From: Desulfobotulus pelophilus | GTDB taxonomy: Bacteria > Desulfobacterota > Desulfobacteria > Desulfobacterales > ASO4-4 | DNA length: 64,000 nucleotides | Assembly (NCBI RefSeq): GCF_026155325.1 | Contig: NZ_JAPFPW010000005.1 | Span: forward strand, 124,001 to 188,000 | Direction: 5' to 3' | Program-made: the position numbers and the translations under genes | In this document: positions 18,677 through 29,705 of the stretch, piece after piece | Layout: each line of letters begins with the position of its first letter | Position numbering within the stretch: the first letter of the stretch is position 1 | The notes under the pieces: model-generated | The model's input: the letters and a program-made list of their open reading frames with translations, nothing else | Databases searched by the model: none | What the model was told of the DNA's origin: nothing

Positions 18677-20727
18677 GGGCGGATGTCTTTTCTTTCTTCG
18701 GCAGAAGGGGTGGAAAGGGATTGGATTTTTTCCCGTATCTGGGAGCTTTCCTGAATAAGAAGGGACTTTTCATAGGCCTTGCGAGCAGCATCGGTTTTGC
18801 CGAGGGCCTGGTACACATCACCGAGGTGCTCCAGAATGAGGGGATCCTCCGGGAGAAGACGGTTGGCTTTTTCCAGATAAGGAAGGGCTTTTGCCGGTTT
18901 TCCCTGTTTGAAATAGACCCAACCCATACTGTCTGTGATGTAGCCGTCTCCGGGTTTGATTTCCATGGCTTTGCGGATGAGAAACTCGGCCTCATCCAGG
19001 CGGATTTCCATTTCCGTAAGGGTATAGCCAAGGTAGTTGAGGGCATTGGCATGATCGGGATTCTGATGGATGAGGATTTCCATTTCTTTTATGGCCTCAT
19101 CTTTTTTCCCCATTTTGTCCATTACGACACCCAGTCTGTAGCGGATATGCTGGTTCTCCGGATCTGTGCGGAGGCTGTCCTGAAAGATGACCGCTGCTTT
19201 TTCAAAGTGTTCAGTTTCTTCGTAAAAGGCCCCGAGATAAAGACGAATGGTCATGTCTTCCGGATTACGAAAATGGGCTTTTTCCAGTATCTGAATACCC
19301 TGTTCCGTTTGCCCTGTCTGCTGGTCTATGTAGGCGAGATGAATGACCGCTTTGCGGTATACGGGATCATCGGGAGAGATGGATGCATAGAGCTTACGGG
19401 CCTTATCCCGCATACCCGCTTCCTCATGTATAAGCCCAAGAGCGTAGAGAATTTCCGGGTTTTCAGGTTCATGGCTTCGCAGTCCTTCAAGAAGGAAGAT
19501 GGCTTCACTGAAGCGTCTGTTTTCCACAAAAACGGAAAAGACGGTACGGATGACTTCCTCCCGGGTATCGTCATCATTGAGGGCAGCCATGGTTTCCATG
19601 GATTCATGATCTTCGCCGGTCTGCCGGAGGAAAACAGCAAAGTCCATGCGAATCTCCACGGGCATGGCGTCCATTTGCAGGAGGTGGGAATAGGCCTCAC
19701 GGATTTGGGCTACCAGGGGGTTGTTTTTCCGGGGAGGCATGAGGATTTTTTTGCCCGTTTCGAGATGATCCACGTTTTCCAGAAGGGGATTCAAGGCCAT
19801 TGCCTGCCTGCGCAAGGAGGGCGATGGCCTGCCCGAATGGCGGACCAGGAGGGCATCCAGGGTATCACCCTCTTGGATTTCAACGGAAATGGAACGGGTC
19901 AGTTTGTGGCTGAGAATTTTGATCCTCTCGAGATAGGGCTCCAGAAGGTTAGGTTCTATTTCTATGACAACATCAAAGGTATCCAAGGCCTCATCGTATC
20001 GCTGCTGTAGCACAAGAAGCTGGCCGAGGTAATAGTATCCGGGGTACTTGCCGGGGTGATGGGCAATCAGCTTTCTGTAGGTTTCTTCGGCCTTGGCGGG
20101 CTGCTTCTGGGCGATGTACAGGTTGCCGAGAATCAGGTAGATCCTTTCTCTGCCGGGATCCAGACGGATAACTTCCTCATAGATAGGAATCAGTTCCTGG
20201 ATATCCTGTTCGAGCATCTGGCGAATGCCGGCAAGCACGACGAGGGTGTCCGGGTCATGGGGATCCAGATCCCGGGATCGTTGAATTGCCTGAAGGGCGG
20301 CCTGAGGCTGTCCGGCACGCACCAGAAGGGCTGCCAGTTCTTTCTGGAGGAAAGCTGACTGGGGATCCAGAGCTACCGCTTGTCTCAGAAATCCGATGGC
20401 TTCAAGAACGCGATTCCGGTTCAGTCGTATCTGCGCTTCGGTAAAATAATAATAGGAGGATTCCGATGCCTGGCGAAGCGGTGGTGCGAAGCGGACCTCC
20501 GGCATTTCCTGTACCTGTATGGTCATGGCTTCGGGCTCAGCGTGGTGGGGATGTATCGCTTTGGGGCCGCACGCACCCAGCAGAAGGAGAAGGATGATGA
20601 AAAAACAGGAAAACCCTGGTTTTAGAGGGGAGGTATATGCATGAAAGATATGCCAAGGGGTGTGCATACAGCGCTCTGCTTTCATGGAATCAGGGTTGCT
20701 GGTAAACGTGAACCGGGTGCCCTTCAT
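18673..20727 (-). CDS. TPR-repeat lipoprotein with an internal LysM-like segment
   Basis: 684 residues. A hydrophobic stretch ending in a lipobox (FIILLLLLGAC) lies unusually far in, near residue 52. The true start may therefore be at 20685 or 20667, though neither has a clear ribosome site. The body is a chain of tetratricopeptide repeats (for example ALDPQSAFLQKELAALLVRAG and DALNYLGYTLTE-like units) of about 34 residues. Around the middle is a LysM-like module (VEIQEGDTLDALL, then ALNPLLENVDHLETGKKILMP), suggesting peptidoglycan contact. It leads the pair with the LolB-like lipoprotein. Probably an outer-membrane assembly or envelope scaffold protein. Confidence 0.82.
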   Translation of the reverse strand: MKGTRFTFTSNPDSMKAERCMHTPWHIFHAYTSPLKPGFSCFFIILLLLLGACGPKAIHPHHAEPEAMTIQVQEMPEVRFAPPLRQASESSYYYFTEAQIRLNRNRVLEAIGFLRQAVALDPQSAFLQKELAALLVRAGQPQAALQAIQRSRDLDPHDPDTLVVLAGIRQMLEQDIQELIPIYEEVIRLDPGRERIYLILGNLYIAQKQPAKAEETYRKLIAHHPGKYPGYYYLGQLLVLQQRYDEALDTFDVVIEIEPNLLEPYLERIKILSHKLTRSISVEIQEGDTLDALLVRHSGRPSPSLRRQAMALNPLLENVDHLETGKKILMPPRKNNPLVAQIREAYSHLLQMDAMPVEIRMDFAVFLRQTGEDHESMETMAALNDDDTREEVIRTVFSVFVENRRFSEAIFLLEGLRSHEPENPEILYALGLIHEEAGMRDKARKLYASISPDDPVYRKAVIHLAYIDQQTGQTEQGIQILEKAHFRNPEDMTIRLYLGAFYEETEHFEKAAVIFQDSLRTDPENQHIRYRLGVVMDKMGKKDEAIKEMEILIHQNPDHANALNYLGYTLTEMEIRLDEAEFLIRKAMEIKPGDGYITDSMGWVYFKQGKPAKALPYLEKANRLLPEDPLILEHLGDVYQALGKTDAARKAYEKSLLIQESSQIREKIQSLSTPSAEERKDIRP

Positions 20728-20783
20728 CGGAGGGCCTCTGTCAGCCGGAAACCGGGATGCCGGAGAAGAAAGAGACCTCTGTC

Positions 20784-21722
20784 TCAGGATATATCCGATG
20801 TATAAATGTCAAAGTCCGGGAGCTCCTTTTGAAAATAGATCTGCATTTTTTTAATGATGCCTTTTTCAACCTGGCGAACCCTTTCCCTTGAAATACCGTG
20901 AGCTTCCCCGATTTCCTGCAGAGTGACAGGCTCATCGGAGAAAATGCGTTTTTCAAAAATTTCCAGTTCCCGTTCATTCAGCTGGGACGTAAAGGATGCT
21001 ATCTTGTCATGGAGCATGTTTTCGATCTGTTTGCGGGCAACCTCATCTTCTGCGGATACAGAATCTGACCCCAGAAAGGACATACGATCGGTTTCTGAAT
21101 CTTCCCGAACAGGAGCATCGAGGGAAAGGTCCCATGAATCCAGACGCTGATCCATGTCAATGACCTCTTTCTGGGAAACTCCGAGCCGCTCTGCAAGGAG
21201 TTTTGGCTTTGGATCAAAGCCCTGATCAATCAGGCTCTGTTTTTCTTTTTTCAGTTTGAAAAAAAGCTTCCGCTGGCCCTGTGTTGTTCCTATTTTAACA
21301 AGACGCCAGTTGTCCATGATAAATTTAAGGATATATGCTTTAATCCAGAAGGAGGCATAGTAGGAAAATTTCACCCCTTTATACGGGTCGAATTTCCGTA
21401 CAGCCTGCATCAGACCTATGTTCCCTTCCTGTATCAGGTCAAGCAGGTTCTGCATCCACACGCGTTGGAATTCGAGGGCAATTTTTACCACAAGGCGAAG
21501 GTTGGCTGTGGTCAGTATATAGGCTGCTTCCGGGTCATTTTCTTCCTGTACCCGTCTGCCCAGATCAATTTCTTCTTCACGGGTCAGCAGTTTATATCGA
21601 CTGATCTCTGAAAGATAACTTTGAAGTGGATCAATTTTGGCCAGAGCCTGGGTGGTTTCCTGTTTACGCGCTGGCAGATGTTTTTTGACGGTATTTTCGG
21701 TTGTGGTCTTTTTTTTGGTCAT
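20784..21722 (-). CDS. rpoH: RNA polymerase sigma factor, RpoH-like
   Basis: 312 residues of the sigma-70 family. Region 1.2 is at about 30-60 (DPLQSYLSEISRYKLLTREEE). Region 2 contains LLDLIQEGNIGLMQAVRKFDP and the -10 reading FSYYASFWIKAYI. Region 4 has the HTH VTLQEIGEAHGISRERVRQVE. The length and the FIMDNWRLVKIGTTQGQRKLFFKLKK stretch match the sigma-32/heat-shock group; deltaproteobacterial RpoH-like factors have this form. It directs RNA polymerase to a special promoter set. Whether heat shock is its regulon here is inferred from the family. The N-terminus is Lys/Thr-rich. Confidence 0.87.
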   Translation of the reverse strand: MTKKKTTTENTVKKHLPARKQETTQALAKIDPLQSYLSEISRYKLLTREEEIDLGRRVQEENDPEAAYILTTANLRLVVKIALEFQRVWMQNLLDLIQEGNIGLMQAVRKFDPYKGVKFSYYASFWIKAYILKFIMDNWRLVKIGTTQGQRKLFFKLKKEKQSLIDQGFDPKPKLLAERLGVSQKEVIDMDQRLDSWDLSLDAPVREDSETDRMSFLGSDSVSAEDEVARKQIENMLHDKIASFTSQLNERELEIFEKRIFSDEPVTLQEIGEAHGISRERVRQVEKGIIKKMQIYFQKELPDFDIYTSDIS

Positions 21723-22089
21723 GGCGATATTTCCAGGATGAGCGGTTGCCCTGTTGCTGTGGCTTGAGGCGTCGGAGGCTGCGGATCAAGGAGCTGCAAC
21801 CTGCCATAAGTTTCTATCATCCCATGCCTGTGAAAGGATGTAAACCTCATAGCATTTTTTCCTCTGATGGGATCTATGGGAAAACGATGCTCCCTCGGTC
21901 AAAATGATTTCTGTTTTCGCCTGTTTGCTCTTTCATCACTGGCCCATTGGTGCAGGGTAGTGGTCAGGCAGAAAAACGGATTGGCCGCCTGGATTGTAAT
22001 GAATTATCCGCTGACCGGTGTAAAAAGCTGTTGGGAAGTTTTTTTTCTGGACAAGGAGGGTCCCCTCTGTTAGTAGATCTTTTCGTTAA
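21723..22089. other. Intergenic region between the sigma factor and the tRNA cluster
   Basis: About 370 bases between divergent transcription units: the sigma-factor gene leaves on the minus strand and the tRNAs on the plus strand. It must hold both promoters, but I cannot mark convincing -35/-10 elements for either. No reading frame here is credible. Confidence 0.4.
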
Positions 22090-22166
<77 letters not shown>

Positions 22167-22184
22167 CCTGTAAAGCCTGTATGG

Positions 22185-22259
<75 letters not shown>

Positions 22260-22288
22260 CATATAATTTTTTTCTTTCCTGTTTTGAT

Positions 22289-22363
<75 letters not shown>

Positions 22364-22373
22364 TATCAAGATA

Positions 22374-22406
22374 AAAAAGACCCTCTGATATTCAGAGGGT
22401 CTTTTT

Positions 22407-22408
<2 letters not shown>
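22374..22408. terminator. Bidirectional terminator between tRNA-Gly and glpK
   Basis: Perfect 10-bp stem GACCCTCTGA / TCAGAGGGTC with a 3-base loop, flanked by A5 and T7. It can end the plus-strand tRNA cluster and the minus-strand glpK gene, whose stop at 22407 overlaps it. Confidence 0.92.
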
Positions 22409-24011
<1,603 letters not shown>

Positions 24012-24021
24012 CTACAGATTG

Positions 24022-24097
24022 TGGCGCGCCCGGCACGACTCGAACGTGCGATCTTCGGCTCCGGAGGCCGACGCCTTATCCACTGGGCCACGGGCGC
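24022..24097 (-). tRNA. tRNA-Arg (anticodon CCG)
   Basis: 76 bases with encoded CCA. Acceptor stem GCGCCCG / CGGGCGC, anticodon loop CTCCGGA giving CCG (reads CGG), T loop GTTCGAGT. Followed by a strong terminator upstream of glpK. Confidence 0.96.
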
Positions 24098-24344
24098 AAC
24101 AAAAAGAATAATTAGAAGAAAGGCGTTGGCCTGTCAAGATCTTTTATGTAAACCTTGGAATGGAAAGGATTGTCTTTCCGGTCTTCTTCTGGGTTTCCCA
24201 TGGATTTGTACGGATGATGAAGTTCCTGCCGGAACAAAGGATGTGTTGTTTGTGTATTTTATTTTCGGTGATGGAGAGGATTCCCGGCCCGGAGTGGGGC
24301 CTTTTTATAAAGATGCCTTTCAGGCCCAATGAGAAAGCAGGCAG

Positions 24345-26195
24345 ATGAAGAAAACTCCCATAGAACTTCTGGCCCCGGCCAGGGATGCGGCAACGGGCAG
24401 GGCGGCCATTCTGCATGGCGCCGATGCCGTATATATCGGAGCAGACCGTTTCGGTGCGCGTGCTGCTGCCGGTAATTCCATGCAGGATATCGAAGAACTC
24501 TGTCGTTTTGCCCATCTTTACCATGCAAGGGTGTATCTGGCCCTGAATACGCTTTTGGGGGACCATGAGCTGGAGGCGGTTCGCAGCCTTGTGGAGGAGT
24601 CATGGAATGCGGGGGTGGATGCCATTATTTTTCAGGATATGGCATTGCTGCAAATGGATCTGCCCCCCATTGCCCTTCATGCCAGTACTCAGATGCACAA
24701 CGTGGAACCGGACCACATTGCTTTTCTGGAGTCTGCCGGTGTCTCACGGGTTGTCCTGGCCAGAGAACTGGATCTTAGGGATATTGGCCGCATAGGCAGG
24801 CAGACGGGTGTGGAGCTGGAGGTGTTTGTCCACGGAGCTTTATGCGTCAGTTACTCGGGCCGCTGCTGGATGAGCCTGGCTCTGGGGGGCAGGAGTGCCA
24901 ATCGCGGTGTCTGCGGTCAGCCCTGCAGGCTGCCATGGCGTCTTGTGGATGAAAGGGGAGGAGAGATCTGTCGGGACAGACATCTGCTTTCTCTCAAAGA
25001 TCTGGATCGCTCTGGAAGTCTGCCTGCACTTCTGGATGCGGGTGTTACTTCCTTCAAGATTGAAGGTCGGCTGAAGGATATGGCTTATGTGAAAAATATA
25101 ACGGCTTTTTACAGGCAGAAACTGGACAGGGCCCTGGAAGCCCGGGACGACCTTTGTCCGGCTTCCCATGGACGCTGTGCGTATACGTTTATGCCGGATC
25201 CGGCAAAAACCTTCCATCGGGGGGGCACGGAATATGGTCTGTCGGGAGATCGGCAACCCATTTGGAATATGGATACGCCCAAAGCTCTGGGGGAGAGGGT
25301 CGCCGTTCTCGAAGGCATGGAAGGGGGGCTGCTGATACTCCGGGAGAAGGCAGATGTTGCGCCCGGCGACGGGCTCTGTTTTCTGGATCGAAAGGGCCGG
25401 CTGCAGGGCTTGAAGGCTAATCGCTGTGAAGGAAAGAAGATCTGGCCTTCTCCCGGAGCCCTTACAGGGCTGGCCTCTGTGGATGTGGCGGGGAGTTCGC
25501 TTTACAGAAACCATGATGTTCGTTTTCGAAAGCTTTTGGATAAAGAGAAGAGCAGTACCCGGAAGCTGCCGGTTGCTGTGCGGTTCAAGGAAGATCGGGA
25601 TGGTTTTCTTCTTGAAATGAAAGATCTTGCCTCCGGGTGCACAGCCCGTGCATATGCTCTTCTGGAGCGGGTCTCTGCCAGTAATCCTGACGCCGCGGTT
25701 GCCGGTATCCGACGTCAGCTGGAAAAACTGGGAGATACACCTTTTGTGGCCGAGGATATCCGTGTGGATACGGATTCCTGGTTAATCAGGGCATCAGAAC
25801 TGAACGGTCTGCGGCGTAAGATCACGGCAGATTTGATGGCCCTTCGTGTAAAGGCCTTCCATCGGTCTTTTCGCAGGACTCCGTCTGATGGTTTTAAAGC
25901 CATGAAATACCCCCATGGGGAGTTGGATGCCTCCTTTAATGTCCTGAACCGTATGGCCGGAACTTTTTATGAGAAACATGGAGCAAAGGTTCTTTCCATG
26001 GGTTATGAGAATGGAGGCCTTCATGGGGGAGATTGTGTGATGATTACCCTCCATTGTCTGCGGTATGCTCTGGGGGCCTGCCCCCGCCATCATGGCTCCG
26101 GCAGCTATGAAAACTGGCGGATGGAAGGAAAGGAGCGGGTCTTTACTCTTGTATTTGATTGTGTCGCATGCCGCATGCGAATTCTTCTGGCCTGA
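24345..26195 (+). CDS. Peptidase U32 family protein (RlhA/TrhP-like)
   Basis: 616 residues. N-terminal U32 domain with ELLAPARDAATGRAAILHGADAVYIGA, the FVHGALCVSYSGRC region and the family signature ENRGVCGQPCR seen here as ANRGVCGQPCR, then TSFKIEGRLKDMAYV. A long C-terminal half corresponds to the additional domain of the E. coli YdcP/RlhA type. Members act in tRNA or rRNA hydroxylation with prephenate rather than as classical peptidases. The conserved cysteines of the GRC...GVCGQPCR cluster and others in the C-terminus suggest an Fe-S site. Monocistronic, with about 250 bases of untranslated DNA upstream. RNA target unknown. Confidence 0.88.
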   Translation: MKKTPIELLAPARDAATGRAAILHGADAVYIGADRFGARAAAGNSMQDIEELCRFAHLYHARVYLALNTLLGDHELEAVRSLVEESWNAGVDAIIFQDMALLQMDLPPIALHASTQMHNVEPDHIAFLESAGVSRVVLARELDLRDIGRIGRQTGVELEVFVHGALCVSYSGRCWMSLALGGRSANRGVCGQPCRLPWRLVDERGGEICRDRHLLSLKDLDRSGSLPALLDAGVTSFKIEGRLKDMAYVKNITAFYRQKLDRALEARDDLCPASHGRCAYTFMPDPAKTFHRGGTEYGLSGDRQPIWNMDTPKALGERVAVLEGMEGGLLILREKADVAPGDGLCFLDRKGRLQGLKANRCEGKKIWPSPGALTGLASVDVAGSSLYRNHDVRFRKLLDKEKSSTRKLPVAVRFKEDRDGFLLEMKDLASGCTARAYALLERVSASNPDAAVAGIRRQLEKLGDTPFVAEDIRVDTDSWLIRASELNGLRRKITADLMALRVKAFHRSFRRTPSDGFKAMKYPHGELDASFNVLNRMAGTFYEKHGAKVLSMGYENGGLHGGDCVMITLHCLRYALGACPRHHGSGSYENWRMEGKERVFTLVFDCVACRMRILLA

Positions 26196-26300
26196 TGCCA
26201 GCTTGAGAAAGTAAAAAGCAGATTGCTGCAGGTGGGTTTGTTTTGAGTGCAGCATGCCGGACAGCCTTATACAATGCAGGCTGTCATGTACGGCAGAAAG

Positions 26301-27134
26301 CTACCGGTTTCCTTTCTTTTTGGATCGGGTTGCATGGTTGGCAGAAGGTGGCTGCGGCAGAACCTTATATGTACGGGTATATAGAAAAAGGGCCAGGCCG
26401 CAGAGCAGAAAAGGAAGACTGAGGAGCTGGCCCATATGGACAGGAAGGGCAAAGGCTGTCTGTTGGGTTTTCAGAGTTTCAAGAAAAATTCGTGCGGAAG
26501 CCGCCATTATGAGGGACAGTGAGGTGAGCCTCCATGGGATGTTTCCGGCGCCTTTTTTCCATGCCCAAAAAAGAAAGAAGCTGCAAGCCGCATAGGCTAT
26601 GGATTCATACAGCTGAACAGGGTGGCGTGGAATGAGATCCACACGGGTGAAAATAACGCCCAGGCTCCCTGTCGTAGGAATGCCCACCAGTTCGGAGTTG
26701 AAAAAGTTACCCATGCGGATTAGGGAGGCTCCCAAGCATCCGGCTACCATGAGGTGATCAGCCAGCCATGGCAGGGGGGTTGCAGGATGTTTCCGGCTGT
26801 GGATGTACAGGGCGAGAAAGAGTCCGATTATGCCTCCGTGGCTGGCAAGTCCACCTTCCCAGACTTTAAGGATTTCCAATGGGTTGCTGAGGTAAAAGAC
26901 AGGGTCGTAAAAAAGACAGTGCCCAAGGCGGGCACCAATGATCACTCCTGCCATGATCCGGTACAGCAGCGGTTCCAGATGATCGGCATTTTTTGCCTCT
27001 TGTCTGAAAAGATACTGCATCCAGATCATGCCGCAGATAAAGGCGCAGGCGAAAAAAAAACCGTACCAGCGAACGGCAAGGGGGCCAATGCTGAAGAGAA
27101 TGGGGTCCGTATTCCAGATCAAAGGAGATGGCAA
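26301..27134 (-). CDS. lgt: Prolipoprotein diacylglyceryl transferase
   Basis: 277 residues, an inner-membrane enzyme that adds diacylglycerol from phosphatidylglycerol to the lipobox cysteine. The family core is present: VRWYGFFFACAFICG with the catalytic-region His/Arg, GGLASHGGIIGL, and IRMGNFFNSELVG, the Lgt signature. About seven membrane segments are visible, and a basic tail ends KKKGNR. Its start lies 4 bases after the stop of the nitroreductase gene on the same strand, so they probably form one operon. The window encodes several lipoproteins that need it. Confidence 0.95.
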   Translation of the reverse strand: MPSPLIWNTDPILFSIGPLAVRWYGFFFACAFICGMIWMQYLFRQEAKNADHLEPLLYRIMAGVIIGARLGHCLFYDPVFYLSNPLEILKVWEGGLASHGGIIGLFLALYIHSRKHPATPLPWLADHLMVAGCLGASLIRMGNFFNSELVGIPTTGSLGVIFTRVDLIPRHPVQLYESIAYAACSFFLFWAWKKGAGNIPWRLTSLSLIMAASARIFLETLKTQQTAFALPVHMGQLLSLPFLLCGLALFLYTRTYKVLPQPPSANHATRSKKKGNR

Positions 27135-27138
27135 GGGA

Positions 27139-27666
27139 TCAGCCTCCGTAGGTGTTGGTATGGATTTTTTTTCGCATCAGATCTGTCTCCGGATGTCCTT
27201 TCAGGGATTCGGCCCCGTAACCCACCGCCAGGATGGAAAGAACCTTCCTGTTTTCTGGTATGCCAAGAATTCGGCGGACCTCTTCTTCCGAACTGATGGC
27301 CTCATTGAACATTCGTTCTCGTATCTGGATCCAGCAGCTTTTCAGTCCCATGGATTCAGCTGCCAGCTGAAGGAATATGGTGGCAATGGAACTGTCTTCT
27401 ACCCACACATCACAGCGTTTGGGATCGGCGATGACGGCGATCCCAAGGGGAGCTCCCTTGAGGAAGGAGGCCCCATGGGGCTTGACACCGGAGAGCTCTG
27501 TCAGGAGCTGTGCATCCGTCACAAAGATAAACTCCCATGGGTTGAGGCTGCGGGATGAGGGGCTGCGCAGGGCTGCCTCCTGAAGAAGGGTTGTTTTTTC
27601 CTTTTCAACGGGTGTATCCAGAAATTTCCGGATGCTGCGACGCTGACGGATGAGATCCATAAACAT
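27139..27666 (-). CDS. Nitroreductase-family protein
   Basis: About 175 residues from ATG 27666 (MFMDLIRQRRSIRKF), chosen because GGGAGG sits 6 bases upstream; longer in-frame starts lack this. FMN-site features of the family are present: RQRRSIRKF at the N-terminus, RSPSSRSLNPWEF, and the later GAPLGIAV and IFLQLAAESMGLKSCWIQ segments. These flavoproteins reduce nitro groups, quinones or related substrates with NAD(P)H. Here the physiological substrate is unknown. Upstream of lgt in the same operon. Confidence 0.87.
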   Translation of the reverse strand: MFMDLIRQRRSIRKFLDTPVEKEKTTLLQEAALRSPSSRSLNPWEFIFVTDAQLLTELSGVKPHGASFLKGAPLGIAVIADPKRCDVWVEDSSIATIFLQLAAESMGLKSCWIQIRERMFNEAISSEEEVRRILGIPENRKVLSILAVGYGAESLKGHPETDLMRKKIHTNTYGG

Positions 27667-27935
27667 GATATGCCTCCCTGTCTGGCGGAAGAAATGAAGG
27701 GCTGTAAAAAAGGTGTCGTTCTCTACTTCGGGTATGCCCTTTTTAGTAGCCCGGAGAGTTGGCAGCATACCCCCTGCTGGTATGATGTTCAACTGGATTC
27801 TGGAAAAACAAAGGCTTAGATTATGAAAAAAATCATCCTGAATGGTACGTAAAATGTTCTTACTCTGTTATTTTCAATCTCTACTGTTTCGGGAAAGATT
27901 CTGATATTGTACACTCCATTGAAATAGATGGTTCT

Positions 27936-28733
27936 ATGCAGGTGAAAAAGATGGCGGGAAGAGATGAAGACCAGCAGTCTGTTTTATCCTTTTGTATTCG
28001 GCTTGAAGAGATTTCTGTAGATGTTATCGTTAAGCCAATCAGAAATATGTATCTGAAGGTGCATGCTCCGGAAGGAAGGGTCAGCCTTTCTGTTCCTGTT
28101 GGGATGGAAGATAATGAAGTCCGCAGTTTTGCCCTGTCACGGTTGGGATGGATCCGGAGAAGCAGGGAGAAGGTGCAGTCCCAGCCCAGAGACGTCGCCC
28201 TTTTTTACCGGAATGGAGAAGAGCAGTTTCTGTGGGGGAAGCCCTGTCTGCTGGAAGTCTGCGAATTTGCGGGAGCACCCGGTGTTTGCCTGAAGGGGCG
28301 CCGGATTTACCTGCAGGTACGACCCGGAACGGATGCCCGTGGTCGGGAAGCGGTTATGGCGGGTTGGATGCGGAAGCAACTGCTTACCAAGGCACTTTTT
28401 CTGGTCAGAAAGTGGGAAATTCGCATGGGCGTTCGTGTGGAGAAGGTTTATATTCGCCGCATGAAGACCCGTTGGGGCAGTTGCAACTGTCGCGCATTCA
28501 GGGTCAGGCTGAATACGGAGCTGGTTCGCAGACCTGTTTCGGTTCTTGAGTATGTCGTGGTTCATGAGCTCGCGCACTTGCTGGAGCCATCTCATAATGA
28601 CCGGTTCAGGCGTCTGATGGACACTTTTTTGCCGGAGTGGCGAAGTTTGAAAGAAAGCCTGAATCATCCTCCGTCCGGGGGTGGCTTGAACCCATTCGGC
28701 CCGAAAAAAGGGTCGCAAAAGGAGCAGGAATGA
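27936..28733 (+). CDS. YgjP-like zinc metalloprotein (DUF45/SprT-like)
   Basis: 265 residues; ATG 27951 is an alternative start with AGGTG just upstream. The metal site is HELAH at 210-214 followed by EPSHNDRF, and the upstream family signature RMKTRWGSCN is at about 175-184. This is the YgjP/DUF45 family, structurally related to SprT-type metalloproteases; E. coli YgjP has been reported to hydrolyse UTP, but the role is not settled. The stop overlaps the ATG of the next gene by 4 bases (ATGA), so the pair is coupled. The C-terminal tail is Pro/Gly/Lys-rich. Confidence 0.88.
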   Translation: MQVKKMAGRDEDQQSVLSFCIRLEEISVDVIVKPIRNMYLKVHAPEGRVSLSVPVGMEDNEVRSFALSRLGWIRRSREKVQSQPRDVALFYRNGEEQFLWGKPCLLEVCEFAGAPGVCLKGRRIYLQVRPGTDARGREAVMAGWMRKQLLTKALFLVRKWEIRMGVRVEKVYIRRMKTRWGSCNCRAFRVRLNTELVRRPVSVLEYVVVHELAHLLEPSHNDRFRRLMDTFLPEWRSLKESLNHPPSGGGLNPFGPKKGSQKEQE

Positions 28734-29701
28734 AAACACGTATTACGGAAAAACTGGGCATACGTCATCCCATTGTGCAGGGCGGGATGCAATGGGTGGG
28801 TACGGCTGATCTGGCAGCTGCTGTTTCCAACGCAGGTGGACTGGGCATTCTTACGGCACTGATTTTCCCGAATCCCGAAGCACTGGGGCGGGAAATTGAC
28901 AGACTCTTTTCCCTTACGGATAAACCCGTAGCTGTGAACCTGACCTTACTTCCTACCCTGCAGCCCGTTCCGTACATGGATTACGCAGAAATGATTGTGG
29001 ATAAGGGGGTTACCATTGTGGAAACAGCCGGAAGGAGTCCTGCGGAATTCATGCCTCTTTTCCGGAATGCCGGAATGACTGTGATTCATAAATGTACATC
29101 CGTACGACATGCTCTGAAAGCCCAGGAGATGGGTTGTGCCATTGTGAGTGTGGACGGGTTTGAATGCGCGGGGCATCCCGGTGAAGATGATATTCCCGGG
29201 CTGATCCTTCTCCCTCTGGCGGCGGACCAGCTGCATATTCCCATTCTTGCCTCGGGCGGTTTTGCTGATGGACGGGGTCTGGCAGCAGCCCTGGCTCTGG
29301 GTGCGGACGGGATCAATATGGGTACTCGCTTTGTGGCTACCCGGGAGGCACCGGTGCATGCCAATATCAAGAAGGCCCTGGTGGATGGCGATGAACATAG
29401 CACGGCCCTTGTTCTCAGGACTCTGCACAATACGGCTAGAATTTTCCGGAACCGCCTTGCCGAAGAAATCGTAGCACTGGAAAAAAGAGGAGGGGTGACC
29501 ATAGATGAACTGGCTCCCCTTGTGGCGGGCAGGAGGGGAGAGCAGGCACTGAAAGAAGGAGATGTGCACGGCGGGGTGTGGGGAGCAGGACCGGTTACCG
29601 GTCTGATCCGGGATATTCCTTCTGTGCAGGAGCTGCTGGACCGCATAGTGAGAGAGGCAGAGGCTGTCATCGGGAAACGGCTGGCCTCCATGACGGGATA
29701 A
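28730..29701 (+). CDS. Nitronate monooxygenase/enoyl-ACP reductase FabK-like flavoprotein
   Basis: 323 residues from ATG 28730, which has GGAGCAGG as ribosome site. A TIM-barrel FMN enzyme of the 2-nitropropane dioxygenase family: HPIVQGGMQWVG at the N-terminus, SNAGGLGILTA, the DGFECAGHPGE catalytic-His region, and the phosphate-binding ILASGGFADGRGLAAALALGADGINMGTRF. Members oxidise nitronates or, as FabK, reduce enoyl-ACP. There are no fatty-acid genes next to it, so nitronate monooxygenase-type chemistry is the cautious label. Translationally coupled to the YgjP-like gene. Confidence 0.9.
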   Translation: MKTRITEKLGIRHPIVQGGMQWVGTADLAAAVSNAGGLGILTALIFPNPEALGREIDRLFSLTDKPVAVNLTLLPTLQPVPYMDYAEMIVDKGVTIVETAGRSPAEFMPLFRNAGMTVIHKCTSVRHALKAQEMGCAIVSVDGFECAGHPGEDDIPGLILLPLAADQLHIPILASGGFADGRGLAAALALGADGINMGTRFVATREAPVHANIKKALVDGDEHSTALVLRTLHNTARIFRNRLAEEIVALEKRGGVTIDELAPLVAGRRGEQALKEGDVHGGVWGAGPVTGLIRDIPSVQELLDRIVREAEAVIGKRLASMTG

Positions 29702-29705
29702 GGCA